Origin: Paraburkholderia ferrariae NBRC 106233
GTDB lineage: Bacteria > Pseudomonadota > Gammaproteobacteria > Burkholderiales > Burkholderiaceae
Length of the DNA: 64,000 nucleotides
Assembly (NCBI RefSeq): GCF_000685035.1
Contig: NZ_BAYB01000011.1
Span: 186,001 to 250,000, forward strand
Direction of reading: 5' to 3'
Positions 1 through 9,369 of the stretch are shown here, in pieces. The notes beneath the pieces are model-generated. The model searched no databases, had not been told where the DNA came from, and saw only the letters and a program-made list of their open reading frames with translations. Numbering within the stretch: position 1 is the stretch's first letter; each line of letters begins with the position of its first letter. The position numbers and the translations under genes were made by a program.

Positions 1-351
1 GAGCTGGCGATGCCGGCGATCGTCAAGAAGGATGGCAGCCGCACTGAATTCGACCGCCGCAAGATCGCGGCCAGCATGCAACTGGCGCTGCGCAAGCGCC
101 CGGTTTCGGCTGACGCGATCGACGAGGCGGTCGCCCGCATCGAGTATCAACTGCTCGGCAGCGGCGAGCGCGAAGTGCGCAGCGAGCGCCTGGGCGAACT
201 CGTGATGTCCGAGTTGCGCGAGCTCGACAAAGTCGCGTTCGTGCGTTTCGCCTCCGTCTACCGGCGCTTCGAAGACGTATCCGAGTTCGAGGACGTGCTC
301 GAAGAGTTCCGCCGCACCGGCAATGCCGGCACACCGCCGCGCAAGCGCTGA
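1..351 (+). CDS. nrdR: Transcriptional repressor NrdR, C-terminal part (5' end outside window)
   Basis: This is the tail of NrdR, the ATP/dATP-sensing repressor of ribonucleotide reductase genes. The frame is open from base 1. The visible 116 residues are the ATP-cone domain, with [18 protein letters not shown] near the start and the usual [19 protein letters not shown] stretch near the end. The N-terminal zinc ribbon, roughly the first 40 residues of a family of about 150-160, lies upstream of the window. The gene ends 166 bases before the pilin operon on the same strand. The intervening stretch has a weak sigma70-like pair (ttgttc 458-463, tagatt 481-486) that could serve the pilin genes. 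The family is certain from the ATP cone plus terminal motif. I saw no frameshift in the visible part. Confidence 0.93.
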   Translation, partial: ELAMPAIVKKDGSRTEFDRRKIAASMQLALRKRPVSADAIDEAVARIEYQLLGSGEREVRSERLGELVMSELRELDKVAFVRFASVYRRFEDVSEFEDVLEEFRRTGNAGTPPRKR

Positions 352-517
352 GTTCATCCGCATTTTCTTCTTCCTTCCTCGTGTTTCGCTGCCGCCGTTC
401 GTGATGCGTTGATTGTCGCGAACTGCCGGGCCGTGCGACATCTGGCCGTTCGGCCAATTGTTCCGCTTGCGCGATGCCGCTAGATTGACAGCAACGCCTT
501 TAAATTGAGGATTGCTG

Positions 518-1054
518 ATGAAATGCCACGGCTTCACGCTGATCGAAACGGTGGTCGTGCTGGTCTTGCTGGCGATGTGCGCGACTGCTACGACGCCGGT
601 ATTCATTGCCTGGCGCGTGCGCGACGAGGTGGATGCGCGGGCGAATGCGTTGCTCGGCACGCTCGCCTACGCCCGCAACGAGGCGATCCGGCGCAAGGTG
701 CGCATCACCGTCTGCCGGATCGATGCCGCTCGCAACTGTCTTGCCTCCGGCGCGTCCTGCCCTTCCGGCTTCACAGACTGGTCGTGCGGCTGGGCCGTGG
801 TGGCCGAAGACCCGGGCGTGCAGCGCCTGTTGCGCGCACAACCCGCGCTCGACGACGTGGCCATTGTGTCCACCTTGACGGCCATGACTTTCTCGCCGCC
901 CGCGGGCCAGGCTATCGGCGTGCTGCGCAGCTTCGATTTCGCGCCGCGCGCAGCGAGCGCGGCCATGCGCGGGAACGTGTGGCGCCGCTGCATCCGCATT
1001 GCCGCGGCGGGCCGCGCGCGGATCAGTGATGGCGCGTGCGGAGCGGCGTCGTGA
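518..1054 (+). CDS. fimT: Type IV minor pilin, GspH/FimT family
   Basis: This is a minor (pseudo)pilin that helps prime type IV pilus assembly at the inner membrane. The product has 178 residues. It starts with a prepilin leader MKCHG, cut before FTLIE by prepilin peptidase, and then a hydrophobic helix to about residue 28. Glu at +5 of the mature protein is present. The C-terminal globular part carries several Cys (CRIDAARNC, CPSGFTDWSC), as FimT/GspH proteins often do. I chose ATG 518 over the in-frame TTG 512 because TTGAGG at 505-510 is well placed and the leader is then of normal length. It is the first gene of five. Its TGA overlaps the GTG of the next gene, so the operon looks translationally coupled. 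Confidence 0.85.
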   Translation: MKCHGFTLIETVVVLVLLAMCATATTPVFIAWRVRDEVDARANALLGTLAYARNEAIRRKVRITVCRIDAARNCLASGASCPSGFTDWSCGWAVVAEDPGVQRLLRAQPALDDVAIVSTLTAMTFSPPAGQAIGVLRSFDFAPRAASAAMRGNVWRRCIRIAAAGRARISDGACGAAS

Positions 1055-1473
1055 GGCGCCGCCGCGGTGCAACGCTGCTGGAGGTCGTGCTGGCGATGGC
1101 CGTCATGGCGATCTGCGTGCTGGGCCAACTGGCCACGCAAATTTCACTCTCGCGGCAGGCCCAGGCCGCGAGCGCGCGCGAGCGCGCGGCGTTTGCGGCG
1201 GATGCGATTGCGGAGGCTTCGCTTGCGCCTTCGCCCGGTGCCGCGGACCAGTGGAAGGCGCGAGTGCCGGCCATCGTGCCGCAGGGGGCCATTGCGCTTT
1301 CGGGCGCGGGCGGGGACGCGACCGTCGTGACCGTCGCGACCATTACCTGGGCGGCCACGCAAAGCGCAGCCTCGCCGGATTCCGCGCAATCGGATGTGGG
1401 CGACGATAGCTCGTGCGAGGCCGTGTCCGGCGCCAGAGGACGAGCCTGTTTTTCGATGGCGTTCTCGAAATGA
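1051..1473 (+). CDS. pilV: Type IV pilus modification protein PilV
   Basis: This is a PilV-like minor pilin of 140 residues. It begins VRRRRG, then ATLLEVVLAMAVMAICVLG, a class III prepilin signal with Gly at -1, Glu at +5 and a basic leader. The remaining 115 residues are Ala-rich and poorly conserved, as usual for PilV. The GTG at 1051 overlaps the TGA of the FimT gene (GTGA), and I prefer it to an in-frame GTG at 1036, which would lengthen the leader without a better ribosome binding site. Its own stop overlaps the ATG of pilW (ATGA at 1470). PilV is thought to sit in the pilus tip complex with PilW, PilX and PilE. Family assignment rests on leader type plus operon position. Confidence 0.8.
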   Translation: MRRRRGATLLEVVLAMAVMAICVLGQLATQISLSRQAQAASARERAAFAADAIAEASLAPSPGAADQWKARVPAIVPQGAIALSGAGGDATVVTVATITWAATQSAASPDSAQSDVGDDSSCEAVSGARGRACFSMAFSK

Positions 1474-2267
1474 CGAGCCATCGATCTCACGCGACCGGCC
1501 GCTGCGGGCACACGCTGCTGGAACTGGTTATCGCCGTTGCGCTCGGCCTCGCGGTGACAGCGGGCGCAATAGCCGCCTATCGTTCGCAGCGCCAGGCATT
1601 CGTCCTTGCATCGGATAACGCCCGCATTCATGAAGCCGGCATGAATGCGCTGATGCTGGTTGGCGAACAGATCCAGATGGCAGGCTTCGTGCCGGCCGAT
1701 TCGACGCAAGCGCTGGCTGAGAGCGCCATCTTTGGCTGCGCCGGCGGCCGGCCGACCGGCGCGGACGCCAGTCTCGCGTGCGAGGCGTTGTCGAGCCACT
1801 CCGACGGCATTGCGGTTCGCTATACCGGCGACGGCGTTTCAACCTGGCCTTCATCGAACGGACAGGTGACCGACTGCCTCGGGCAGGCGGTGGGGGCAGC
1901 CGGCGTCACCGTGGTGAATCGCTATCACGCCAAGCCCAGCAGTTCGACCGGCGAGCCCGAACTGTACTGCGAAGGTTCGGGCAAGGCGGGTACGGCGCAG
2001 CCGCTTGTGGAAGGTGTCGAAAAGCTGCGCCTGCGCTACTGGCTCGCTGGCGCGAGTCAACCGGCGGACGCATCGTCGCTCGCGCGCGATCAGTGGACTG
2101 CGGTGATCGCAGTCGATCTCTGCGTTCAGGTGCGCGGGGCGGCACTGGCGCGCCGGGTGAGCTATGTCGATTGCGACGGAGCGACGGTATCGGCAACCGA
2201 TGGCCGGGCGCGTCAGATCTTTTGGCGGCACATCGCGCTACGCAACGCGCTGGAGGTCGCCACATGA
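1470..2267 (+). CDS. pilW: Type IV pilus assembly protein PilW
   Basis: This is a PilW-like minor pilin of 265 residues, inserted in the inner membrane and placed in the pilus tip. The leader ends RCG before HTLLELVIAVALGLAVTAG, so Gly -1 and Glu +5 are kept, but His stands at +1 where Phe is usual. The segment HEAGMNALMLVGEQIQMAGF at mature residues about 40-60 is the PilW hallmark. A C-terminal VDLCVQVRG...SYVDCDG pair of Cys could form a disulfide. I start at ATG 1470 because it overlaps the pilV stop and gives a proper leader. An upstream in-frame start at 1413 would add 19 residues before it. The stop overlaps the next ATG at 2264. Confidence 0.85.
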   Translation: MTSHRSHATGRCGHTLLELVIAVALGLAVTAGAIAAYRSQRQAFVLASDNARIHEAGMNALMLVGEQIQMAGFVPADSTQALAESAIFGCAGGRPTGADASLACEALSSHSDGIAVRYTGDGVSTWPSSNGQVTDCLGQAVGAAGVTVVNRYHAKPSSSTGEPELYCEGSGKAGTAQPLVEGVEKLRLRYWLAGASQPADASSLARDQWTAVIAVDLCVQVRGAALARRVSYVDCDGATVSATDGRARQIFWRHIALRNALEVAT

Positions 2268-2788
2268 AGCCACTGACAAGACTACTGCGGCGCCCGCGAA
2301 TTCGAGGCATTGCGCTGCCTGTCGTGCTCGTCATCGCCTCGATGATGCTGGTCACTTCGTCCGCATGGTTCGAAGCGGCGTTGTTTGAGGCGCGCAACGC
2401 ACGCCTCATTGCCGACGACCTGCTGGCGTTCCACGCGGCCGACGCAGCGCTCATGCTCTGCACCCGCGCGCTGGCCAGTGGCGCCATGCTGGCGCCGGCG
2501 GCCCCAGCGCAGGCAGGGGAGCCGGACGGCTGGCGGCAGCAAGCGACCTTCGACACACGCGCCGTCGCTGCCATTGGCCAGTGGCCCGGGTCGGTCAGGC
2601 CGCCGCAGTGCCTCATTGAATCCTGGCGCCTGGATAGCAGGCCCGCGGCGCGCGCGTTCGTCGTCACGGCGCGCGGCTTTGGGGCGTCGGAGAGCACGCA
2701 GCGCTGGCTACAGATCCAGCTGGTCCTCGACGAAACCGAGGCGCGTGTCGAGCGGCACTGGCGCCGCATCGCCGCGAGGCCTTTCTAA
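2264..2788 (+). CDS. PilX-like pilus assembly protein
   Basis: This protein of 174 residues has a basic leader (MKPLTRLLRRPRIRG) and then IALPVVLVIASMMLVTSSAW, a hydrophobic helix without the +5 Glu. PilX and GspK pseudopilins typically lack that Glu and often carry Pro there, as here. The body contains ARNARLIADDLLAFHAADAALMLC, resembling the 'A..A..AAEAAL' region of PilX. Its start overlaps the pilW stop by ATGA, so the two are co-translated. Pilus-priming complexes normally pair PilX with a large PilY1 adhesin, but no pilY1 follows. I am confident that it is a PilX-class pseudopilin and less sure of strict orthology. Confidence 0.72.
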   Translation: MKPLTRLLRRPRIRGIALPVVLVIASMMLVTSSAWFEAALFEARNARLIADDLLAFHAADAALMLCTRALASGAMLAPAAPAQAGEPDGWRQQATFDTRAVAAIGQWPGSVRPPQCLIESWRLDSRPAARAFVVTARGFGASESTQRWLQIQLVLDETEARVERHWRRIAARPF

Positions 2789-2812
2789 CGAGGGAGCAGG
2801 GGAGGCGATCCA

Positions 2813-3241
2813 ATGAGAGCAGTGCATCACGCATTCACGCTGCTGGAGATGGCGATGGCGCTTGCTGCGATGGCGATCGTCGCGGCTTTTGCGATGCCGT
2901 CCTGGCACGCGCAAGTTGCGCGCAGCCACAGGGTTGAAGCCGTCACGGCGCTGTATCGTGCCGCGCAGTTCGTCGATACGCAGACGTCGGTTCCGGCGGC
3001 GTTGCCCACGGGCATCGACCAGGCTCCCCCGACAGGGCCGCCCGTCTACCACCTGCGCCTCCTGGCCGCGGACGAATCGAACGGCGGTTACGCGATTGAG
3101 GCGCTCCCGGAGTTCGCGGGACCGATGCGCGACGATACCTGCGGGACCTTCACGCTCGACGCGACCGGTGCGCGCGGCAACCGGCCAGTTGGCGCCGATG
3201 CCGCCGCATCGCTCACGGAGAACTGCTGGCGCGGACGCTGA
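2813..3241 (+). CDS. pilE: PilE-like type IV (minor) pilin
   Basis: This is a pilin-fold protein of 142 residues. The leader MRAVHHA is followed by FTLLEMAMALAAMAIVAAFAM, giving Phe +1 and Glu +5. The residue before the cut is Ala, not Gly, which is unusual and may slow prepilin peptidase. The C-terminal pair DDTCGTF and ENCW matches the disulfide loop of PilE-type pilins. Start ATG 2813 is preceded by GGGGAGG. It lies 24 bases after the PilX stop, the only non-overlapping junction in the operon. Family and role as the last minor pilin of the cluster are clear. Whether it is a major subunit cannot be told, but the short body and position argue for a minor one. Confidence 0.8.
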   Translation: MRAVHHAFTLLEMAMALAAMAIVAAFAMPSWHAQVARSHRVEAVTALYRAAQFVDTQTSVPAALPTGIDQAPPTGPPVYHLRLLAADESNGGYAIEALPEFAGPMRDDTCGTFTLDATGARGNRPVGADAAASLTENCWRGR

Positions 3242-3261
3242 GAGAGTGCGAAGGGCGGGTG

Positions 3262-3729
3262 TTAGTAGCCCGCGTCGGCGGTATCGTCCGGTGCAGCGGC
3301 GCGTGCCTTGCGGCCATCGGAACGCCGGATCTGCTGCCACACGCGCCAGGCCTCCCACGCGGTGAACGCAAGGCCGCCCCATTTGATGAGCGGGCGCGCG
3401 GCAGAAACGAGGCTGCTGCGCAGCGGTTTTGCAACGATCAGCGAGGCGATCGAACTCAGCAGGGGATATTGCTTGAGCAGGCTGCCGATTCCCGCGCCCG
3501 CCGCCGCGACGCCGCGCGCCCGACCAAAGCCCGGCACGAGAAACTTCAGCCAGCTGAAATGCGTGACCGTTTCGCGCAACTCGACGATCGTTTCGGTCAG
3601 CTCGGCGCGCTCGACGCTCGCCCGCACGATCAGCAACTCCTTGCGCAGCGCTCGCAACTGCGGCGTGGAGAGCTCGTGGGGACGCGGGCGGTTAGGGCGG
3701 AAAGCGGTGTCCTGTTTCGGTCTGTTCAT
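3262..3729 (-). CDS. DUF3318-like membrane-associated protein
   Basis: This protein of 155 residues has a basic, helical N-terminal half (ELSTPQLRALRKELLIVRAS, then VELRETVTHF) and a weakly hydrophobic C-terminal half (KWGGLAFTAWEAWRVWQQI). It is the third gene of a minus-strand set with a YqjE-like and a DUF883 protein. This mirrors the E. coli yqjD-yqjE-yqjK order, although sequence similarity to YqjK is not something I can claim. I believe Burkholderia annotations call it DUF3318. It probably sits at the inner membrane, possibly helping envelope or stress physiology. No enzymatic motif is visible. The start ATG is 33 bases from the stop of the upstream gene. Confidence 0.6.
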   Translation of the reverse strand: MNRPKQDTAFRPNRPRPHELSTPQLRALRKELLIVRASVERAELTETIVELRETVTHFSWLKFLVPGFGRARGVAAAGAGIGSLLKQYPLLSSIASLIVAKPLRSSLVSAARPLIKWGGLAFTAWEAWRVWQQIRRSDGRKARAAAPDDTADAGY

Positions 3730-3762
3730 GGCGTCGGCTGGGTGGGAAAGCAGTTCCGTGGC

Positions 3763-4149
3763 TCAGTGCTTGCGAAGGATTTCGCGGTCCTTTTCGAACT
3801 CTTCCAGCGTGGCATGGAAAACGAGCGGAGCGTTGCGCAACCCGCTGCGCGCCTTCAGCGCACAGACGAGCGCGGCGAGCGCATACACGAGGGTGATGCC
3901 GGCCAGCGCCTGCCAGCGCCACGTGTCCCAGAAGGCAATGGCAATCAGCACGGTGAGTGCGATCAATGCCATGGTGGCGAGCATCATCGCCGCGAGGCCG
4001 AGAAACAGGACGGCCATCAGCCGTTCTTTCTCTTCTGCGAGCTCGATGCCGATCAGTTCCAGCCGGGTCTGCAGAATCGCAAAAGCGGAGCCCAGCAGAC
4101 GGCGCAGCGGTCCGTGTTCGTGTCGTGGCGATTGGGTGTCTGTCGTCAT
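3763..4149 (-). CDS. YqjE-type 'phage holin family' inner-membrane protein
   Basis: This protein of 128 residues has two adjacent hydrophobic segments (about residues 45-65 and 70-95). They are preceded by LGSAFAILQTRLELIGIELAEEKERL, the signature of the holin superfamily III/YqjE family. The C-terminus is charged (LEEFEKDREILRKH) and cytoplasmic. Despite the family label there is no lysis cassette nearby, so a phage role is unlikely. In enterobacteria the family sits beside YqjD, as here beside the DUF883 gene. I start at ATG 4149 (MTTDTQSPR). The frame stays open further upstream, but that stretch is Ala/Arg/Pro-rich and looks like chance in GC-rich DNA. Confidence is high for family, low for function. 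Confidence 0.8.
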   Translation of the reverse strand: MTTDTQSPRHEHGPLRRLLGSAFAILQTRLELIGIELAEEKERLMAVLFLGLAAMMLATMALIALTVLIAIAFWDTWRWQALAGITLVYALAALVCALKARSGLRNAPLVFHATLEEFEKDREILRKH

Positions 4150-4327
4150 GGCGGGAGCGGGTTGCGCATGCGGATGCGCGAGGAAGGGCAAGACGGCACG
4201 GCACGCCGGACGCCGCACGGCGCAGGCAAGCGCCCATGCGACGGCGCCCCCGTGCACATGCGGCCGCAGCCGCCGGGGGCGCCGCGCGGGGCGGCCGAAG
4301 CGTCCCGGTGGGCCGTAAGCGTGGTGC

Positions 4328-4630
4328 TTACTTGCGGTTGATCAGGAGGCCGATCAGGACGCCCACGCCCGCTGCAATGCCGATCGACTGCCACGGATGT
4401 TCGTGGACATAGTCGTCGGTGGCACGGGCCGCCTTCTTGCCTTTCTCGATCACCACGACCTGAACGTCGGCCGCTTTCTCCTTCGCCTGCTTCAGGCGCG
4501 AGAGGGCCGTTTCGCGCAGCTCCGAAGCACGTTCGCCGGTGGCGCTCGCTGCCTGCTTGAGCAGGTCCTCTGCATCCGCGAGGACGGTTTTGATATCCGA
4601 CATCAGCCTCTCCTTGTTGACTTCTGACAT
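4328..4630 (-). CDS. DUF883 family protein (ElaB/YqjD/YgaM-like)
   Basis: This protein of 100 residues consists of a long amphipathic helix (about residues 5-70, with ADAEDLLKQAASATGERASE) and a C-terminal membrane anchor GIAAGVGVLIGLLINRK. The conserved HPWQSIGIAAGVGVLIGLL motif is diagnostic of DUF883. E. coli members YqjD, ElaB and YgaM are tail-anchored and YqjD binds ribosomes in stationary phase, so a stress or stationary-phase role is the reasonable guess. It is first in the minus-strand trio. 178 GC-rich bases separate it from the next gene, so it may be partly independent in expression. No oddities. Confidence 0.88.
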   Translation of the reverse strand: MSEVNKERLMSDIKTVLADAEDLLKQAASATGERASELRETALSRLKQAKEKAADVQVVVIEKGKKAARATDDYVHEHPWQSIGIAAGVGVLIGLLINRK

Positions 4631-5022
4631 TGACTGGCTCCCTTCGTGTTACGCCACGCGTGAATCGTAACAAAGAAACGGGTGCTGGCGAACGCGACGC
4701 GCTACCCAGGCTTGCGGAGACGCACGTCCTGTTCCCGTGGGCGGCCCAGCACGTCGACGCGGAACTGGGCCGGACCCGGGCGGGAGCGTCGCCGCCGCAT
4801 GTCGCGGCGCACAATAAATCATGGAGTCGATCTGACCCGAGAAGTTTCCGTGATCGGGTCCAACATTACCAAAACTCATAACGGTGTGAGGCGATGTTCG
4901 TTCGTGACGCAGCGCAGCTCCCGTATGCTTGGGCGTTCGAGGTGTCTACGGTTCGAGGGCCGGCCCGCTGGCGGGCGGCCTTCTCTCCTCCATCCCACTC
5001 TCACCGATCAGGAAACTCCACC
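4631..5022. other. Divergent intergenic region between DUF883 gene and peroxiredoxin gene
   Basis: The region of 392 bases must hold the promoters of both flanking genes. It includes a less GC-rich patch around 4810-4890. I could not assign a convincing -35/-10 pair or a known operator such as an OxyR site by eye. An in-frame upstream extension of the peroxiredoxin frame (from 4894) is low-complexity and has no support as protein. Confidence 0.5.
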
Positions 5023-5661
5023 ATGAGTCTACGTCTTGGCGATATCGCCCCCGACTTCGAGCAGGAATCGAGTGTTGGCCGCATCCAGTTCCACGAATGG
5101 CTCGGCGACAGCTGGGGCGTGCTCTTTTCGCACCCCGCCGACTTCACGCCGGTCTGCACGACGGAGCTGGGTCTCACGGCCAGGCTCAAGGACGAGTTCG
5201 AGAAGCGCAATGTGAAGACGATTGCGCTTTCGGTGGACAGCGCCGAATCGCACAAGGAATGGATCAAGGATATCAACGAGACGCAGGCCGCGAACGTTGG
5301 CTTTCCGATTCTCGCGGACGGCGACCGCAAGGTCTCGACGCTCTACGACATGATTCATCCGAACGCGAACGAGACGTTCACGGTGCGTTCGCTTTTCGTG
5401 ATCGACCCGAAGAAGAAGGTGCGCCTCATCATCACCTATCCCGCGAGCACGGGCCGCAACTTCGACGAAGTGCTGCGCGTGATCGATTCGCTTCAGCTCA
5501 CCGACAACTATCAGGTGGCGACGCCCGGCAACTGGAAGCACGGCGACGACGTGGTGATCGTGCCGTCGCTGAAGGACGAAGAGGTGATCAAGCAGAAGTT
5601 CCCGAAAGGCTACAAGGCGCTGCGTCCGTATCTGCGCCTTACGCCGCAGCCGGACAAGTAA
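5023..5661 (+). CDS. 1-Cys peroxiredoxin (Prx6/AhpE-like)
   Basis: This cytoplasmic thiol peroxidase of 212 residues reduces hydrogen peroxide and alkyl hydroperoxides. The peroxidatic Cys is Cys45 in FTPVCTTELG, and I find no other Cys in the protein, so it is a 1-Cys enzyme needing an external thiol reductant. The Prx6-type C-terminal domain is present (VATPGNWKHGDDVVIVPS to LRPYLRLTP). Start ATG 5023 (MSLRLGDIAPDF) has AGGA at 5009-5012. The gene is monocistronic, with a divergent DUF883 stress gene on one side and a strong terminator at 5726-5760 on the other. Length and motif agree with the Prx6 family. Confidence 0.92.
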   Translation: MSLRLGDIAPDFEQESSVGRIQFHEWLGDSWGVLFSHPADFTPVCTTELGLTARLKDEFEKRNVKTIALSVDSAESHKEWIKDINETQAANVGFPILADGDRKVSTLYDMIHPNANETFTVRSLFVIDPKKKVRLIITYPASTGRNFDEVLRVIDSLQLTDNYQVATPGNWKHGDDVVIVPSLKDEEVIKQKFPKGYKALRPYLRLTPQPDK

Positions 5662-5725
5662 GTCGCCGCTCGAGGCCATTCGAGGCCGCTCAAGGCCGCC
5701 AGGGCCGGTTCTAGCCTTCTCGGAC

Positions 5726-5760
5726 AAAAAACGCCGCACGAAACCGTGCGGCGTTTTTTT
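5726..5760. terminator. Bidirectional rho-independent terminator (peroxiredoxin / gcdH)
   Basis: A perfect 9-bp stem (cgccgcacg 5732-5740, cgtgcggcg 5745-5753) has an AAAC loop, an A-run before it and seven T after it. It lies between convergent genes and can end transcription in both directions. Confidence 0.92.
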
Positions 5761-5790
5761 CATGCCCCGGCTGCGCTTTCTGCGCGCCGC

Positions 5791-6981
5791 TCAGAAGAAC
5801 GCCTGAATGCCCGTCTGCGCGCGGCCGAGGATCAGCGCGTGGATGTCGTGCGTGCCTTCGTAGGTGTTGACCACTTCGAGGTTCACGAGGTGGCGCGCCA
5901 CGCCGAACTCGTCGGAGATGCCGTTGCCGCCCAGCATGTCGCGCGCGAGGCGGGCGATGTCGAGCGACTTGCCGCACGAGTTGCGCTTCATCATCGAGGT
6001 GATTTCCACGGCCGCCGTGCCTTCGTCCTTCATGCGGCCAAGGCGCAGGCAGCCTTGCAGGCCGAGCGTGATTTCGGTCTGCATGTCGGCGAGCTTCTTC
6101 TGGATCAGCTGGTTCGCCGCGAGGGGGCGGCCGAACTGCTTGCGGTCCAGCACGTACTGGCGCGCGGTGTGCCAGCACGATTCGGCGGCGCCGAGCGCGC
6201 CCCAGGCGATGCCGTAGCGCGCCGAGTTCAGGCAGGTGAACGGACCGCGCAAGCCCTTCACGCCCGGCATGATGTTCTCTTCCGGCACGAACACCTCGTC
6301 CAGCACGATCTCGCCCGTAATCGAGGCGCGCAGGCCCACCTTGCCGTGGATCGCCGGCGCCGAGAGGCCCTTCCAGCCTTTTTCGAGAATGAAGCCGCGA
6401 ATGTCGTCCTTGCCGTTCTCTTCGAGCTTCGCCCACACGACGAACACGTCGGCGATCGGCGAATTCGTGATCCACATTTTCGCGCCCGAGAGCGAGTAGC
6501 CGCCGTTCACCTTCTTCGCGCGCGTGACCATGCTGCCCGGGTCCGAGCCGTGGTTCGGCTCGGTCAGGCCGAAACAGCCGATCCATTCTCCGCTCGCGAG
6601 CTTCGGCAGGTACTTCTGCTTTTGTTCTTCGGAGCCGAATTCGTAGATCGGCACCATGACGAGCGAGGACTGCACCGACATCATCGACCGATAGCCCGAA
6701 TCGATGCGCTCCACTTCGCGCGCGATCAGGCCGTAGCTCACGTAGTTCAGGCCGGGGCCGCCGTACTGTTCGGGAATGGTCGGTCCGAGCAGGCCCACTT
6801 CACCCATTTCGCGGAAGATCGCCGCATCGGTTTTCTCGTGGCGGAAGGCTTCCAGCACGCGCGGCGCGAGCTTGTCCTGCGCGTACGCGGCGGCGGCGTC
6901 GCGCACCATGCGTTCTTCTTCGGTGAGCTGCTGGTCGAGCAGCAGCGGATCTTCCCAATGGAACTGGGCGTGTTCGGCCAT
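5791..6981 (-). CDS. gcdH: Glutaryl-CoA dehydrogenase
   Basis: This FAD-dependent acyl-CoA dehydrogenase converts glutaryl-CoA to crotonyl-CoA in lysine, hydroxylysine and tryptophan breakdown. The 396 residues match the family. Visible signatures are [16 protein letters not shown], the [11 protein letters not shown] block, and [16 protein letters not shown], where Glu375 is the expected catalytic base. The [14 protein letters not shown] variant is typical of GcdH rather than other acyl-CoA dehydrogenases. Start ATG 6981 ([11 protein letters not shown]) has AGGAGAGACACC before it; further upstream in-frame codons are unsupported. An IclR regulator is transcribed divergently and is the obvious candidate regulator. 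The partner electron acceptor (ETF) is not in this window. Confidence 0.93.
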   Translation of the reverse strand: MAEHAQFHWEDPLLLDQQLTEEERMVRDAAAAYAQDKLAPRVLEAFRHEKTDAAIFREMGEVGLLGPTIPEQYGGPGLNYVSYGLIAREVERIDSGYRSMMSVQSSLVMVPIYEFGSEEQKQKYLPKLASGEWIGCFGLTEPNHGSDPGSMVTRAKKVNGGYSLSGAKMWITNSPIADVFVVWAKLEENGKDDIRGFILEKGWKGLSAPAIHGKVGLRASITGEIVLDEVFVPEENIMPGVKGLRGPFTCLNSARYGIAWGALGAAESCWHTARQYVLDRKQFGRPLAANQLIQKKLADMQTEITLGLQGCLRLGRMKDEGTAAVEITSMMKRNSCGKSLDIARLARDMLGGNGISDEFGVARHLVNLEVVNTYEGTHDIHALILGRAQTGIQAFF

Positions 6982-7028
6982 GGTGTCTCTCCTTCTTCCT
7001 GATAAGGGTAATCTGCGCTTGACTGAAG

Positions 7029-7055
7029 TTTCGCTATGCGGAACAATGTTTTGCA
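7029..7055. promoter_or_regulatory. Candidate IclR operator in the gcdH-iclR divergent promoter
   Basis: Two overlapping imperfect dyads occur here: tttcgc-tat-gcggaa (7029-7043, one mismatch) and tgcggaaca-a-tgttttgca (7037-7055, two mismatches). IclR-family operators are commonly short TTCC..GGAA-type palindromes, and the site lies between the two divergent starts. The link to this IclR protein is inferred. Confidence 0.45.
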
Positions 7056-7086
7056 AATTGACTCCAGTGTATCACCGAAAGCGCCT

Positions 7087-7890
7087 ATGTCCGCATCTGG
7101 ATTCCCCTTATCCGCCTCCCTGCCCGGCGGCGATATCGACGAGCGCAAGTTCGTTGTCGCGCTCGCACGCGGTCTCGAACTGCTGCGGGCCTTCCGGCCC
7201 GGCGAAACGCTGCTCGGCAACCGTGATTTCGTCGAGCGCACGGGCCTGCCCAAGGCCACCGTGAACCGGCTCGCGTACACGCTCACCGTGCTCGGCTGCC
7301 TGCGCTTCGACGAAGCCCTCGGCAAGTACGCGCTCGATGCCGGCGTGCTCTCGCTCGGCTTCACCATGCTCTCGGGCACCGACATTCTCGAGCTCGCCCG
7401 GCCGCACCTGCGGGCGTTCGCGCGCGAGGTGGGGGCGGCGGTGTCGCTCGGCTGCCGCGATGGCCTCGACATGATCTATCTGGAGACGATACGCAGCGAG
7501 ACTGCGCTCACGCTCGGGCTTGCCTCGGGCTCGCGCCTGTCCATGCTGACGAGTTCGATGGGGCGTGCGTATCTGGCCGTGCAGCCGCCCGAGACGCGCG
7601 CGGCGTTGATGGCGGAGCTGGAAAAGGCGGCGGGGGCTGAGGGCCCGGCACAGGTGCAGGCCACGCAGCACGAGATCGGGGTGTTCGCACGGGAAGGCTG
7701 CTGCTACTCGTTTCGCGACTGGCACGACGACGTGAACGCCGTGGCGGTGCCGTTTCGCGAGCCGAGGGAGCGCCGCTGGCTCGTGCTCAGCTGCAGCGGC
7801 CCGGCTTCGTCGATGGGGCCGGACGTGTTTCGCGAGCGCGTTGCGCCGTTGCTCAAGTCGCTTGCGCGGCGGCTTGGGGAGACGGGGTGA
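7087..7890 (+). CDS. IclR family transcriptional regulator
   Basis: This regulator of 267 residues has an N-terminal winged helix (FVVALARGLELLRAF to GLPKATVNRLAYTLTVLGCL, about residues 20-75) and a C-terminal IclR effector domain (about 90-260, including GLDMIYLETIRS and SSMGRAYLA). It faces gcdH with 105 bases between starts, so control of glutaryl-CoA/lysine degradation is the natural inference. In pseudomonads a LysR protein does this job, so this would be an alternative arrangement. I use ATG 7087 (MSASGFPL); ATG/alternative codons back to 7036 are in frame but would run into the proposed operator. Family assignment is secure; the target is inferred from position only. Confidence 0.88.
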   Translation: MSASGFPLSASLPGGDIDERKFVVALARGLELLRAFRPGETLLGNRDFVERTGLPKATVNRLAYTLTVLGCLRFDEALGKYALDAGVLSLGFTMLSGTDILELARPHLRAFAREVGAAVSLGCRDGLDMIYLETIRSETALTLGLASGSRLSMLTSSMGRAYLAVQPPETRAALMAELEKAAGAEGPAQVQATQHEIGVFAREGCCYSFRDWHDDVNAVAVPFREPRERRWLVLSCSGPASSMGPDVFRERVAPLLKSLARRLGETG

Positions 7891-7935
7891 GCTTTCGGGC
7901 TTCGGGCCATGGCGGCCTGAACCGCGAGCGAGGGC

Positions 7936-7967
7936 AAAAAAAATGCCGGGACGATCGTCCCGGCATT
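7936..7967 (-). terminator. Rho-independent terminator of argG
   Basis: A perfect 26-base palindrome (7942-7967, arms aatgccgggacg) is preceded by A8 on the plus strand, i.e. followed by a U-run on the argG transcript. It may also stop readthrough from the iclR gene. Confidence 0.88.
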
Positions 7968-8009
7968 GTTACGTGTGGCGCTGAAACCGCCACGGGCGTC
8001 GCGCCGCGC

Positions 8010-9239
<1,230 letters not shown>

Positions 9240-9369
9240 GGTGAATCCGTAACGGGAGAGATCTGTGCGCGCCGGCGGCCCGAACGCGCGGGAAAACAAT
9301 ATTTTGACACCAAACGGGCCGCGGACCGCGCTTTTGCCGCAGCGGCCCGCCTGGCCGCGGGCGTCGCGC

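Noticed and set aside
3763..4149. Prophage remnant suggested by the 'phage holin' family name
   Set aside because: The protein is of the YqjE type next to a DUF883 gene, and no lysis, capsid or integrase genes are present.
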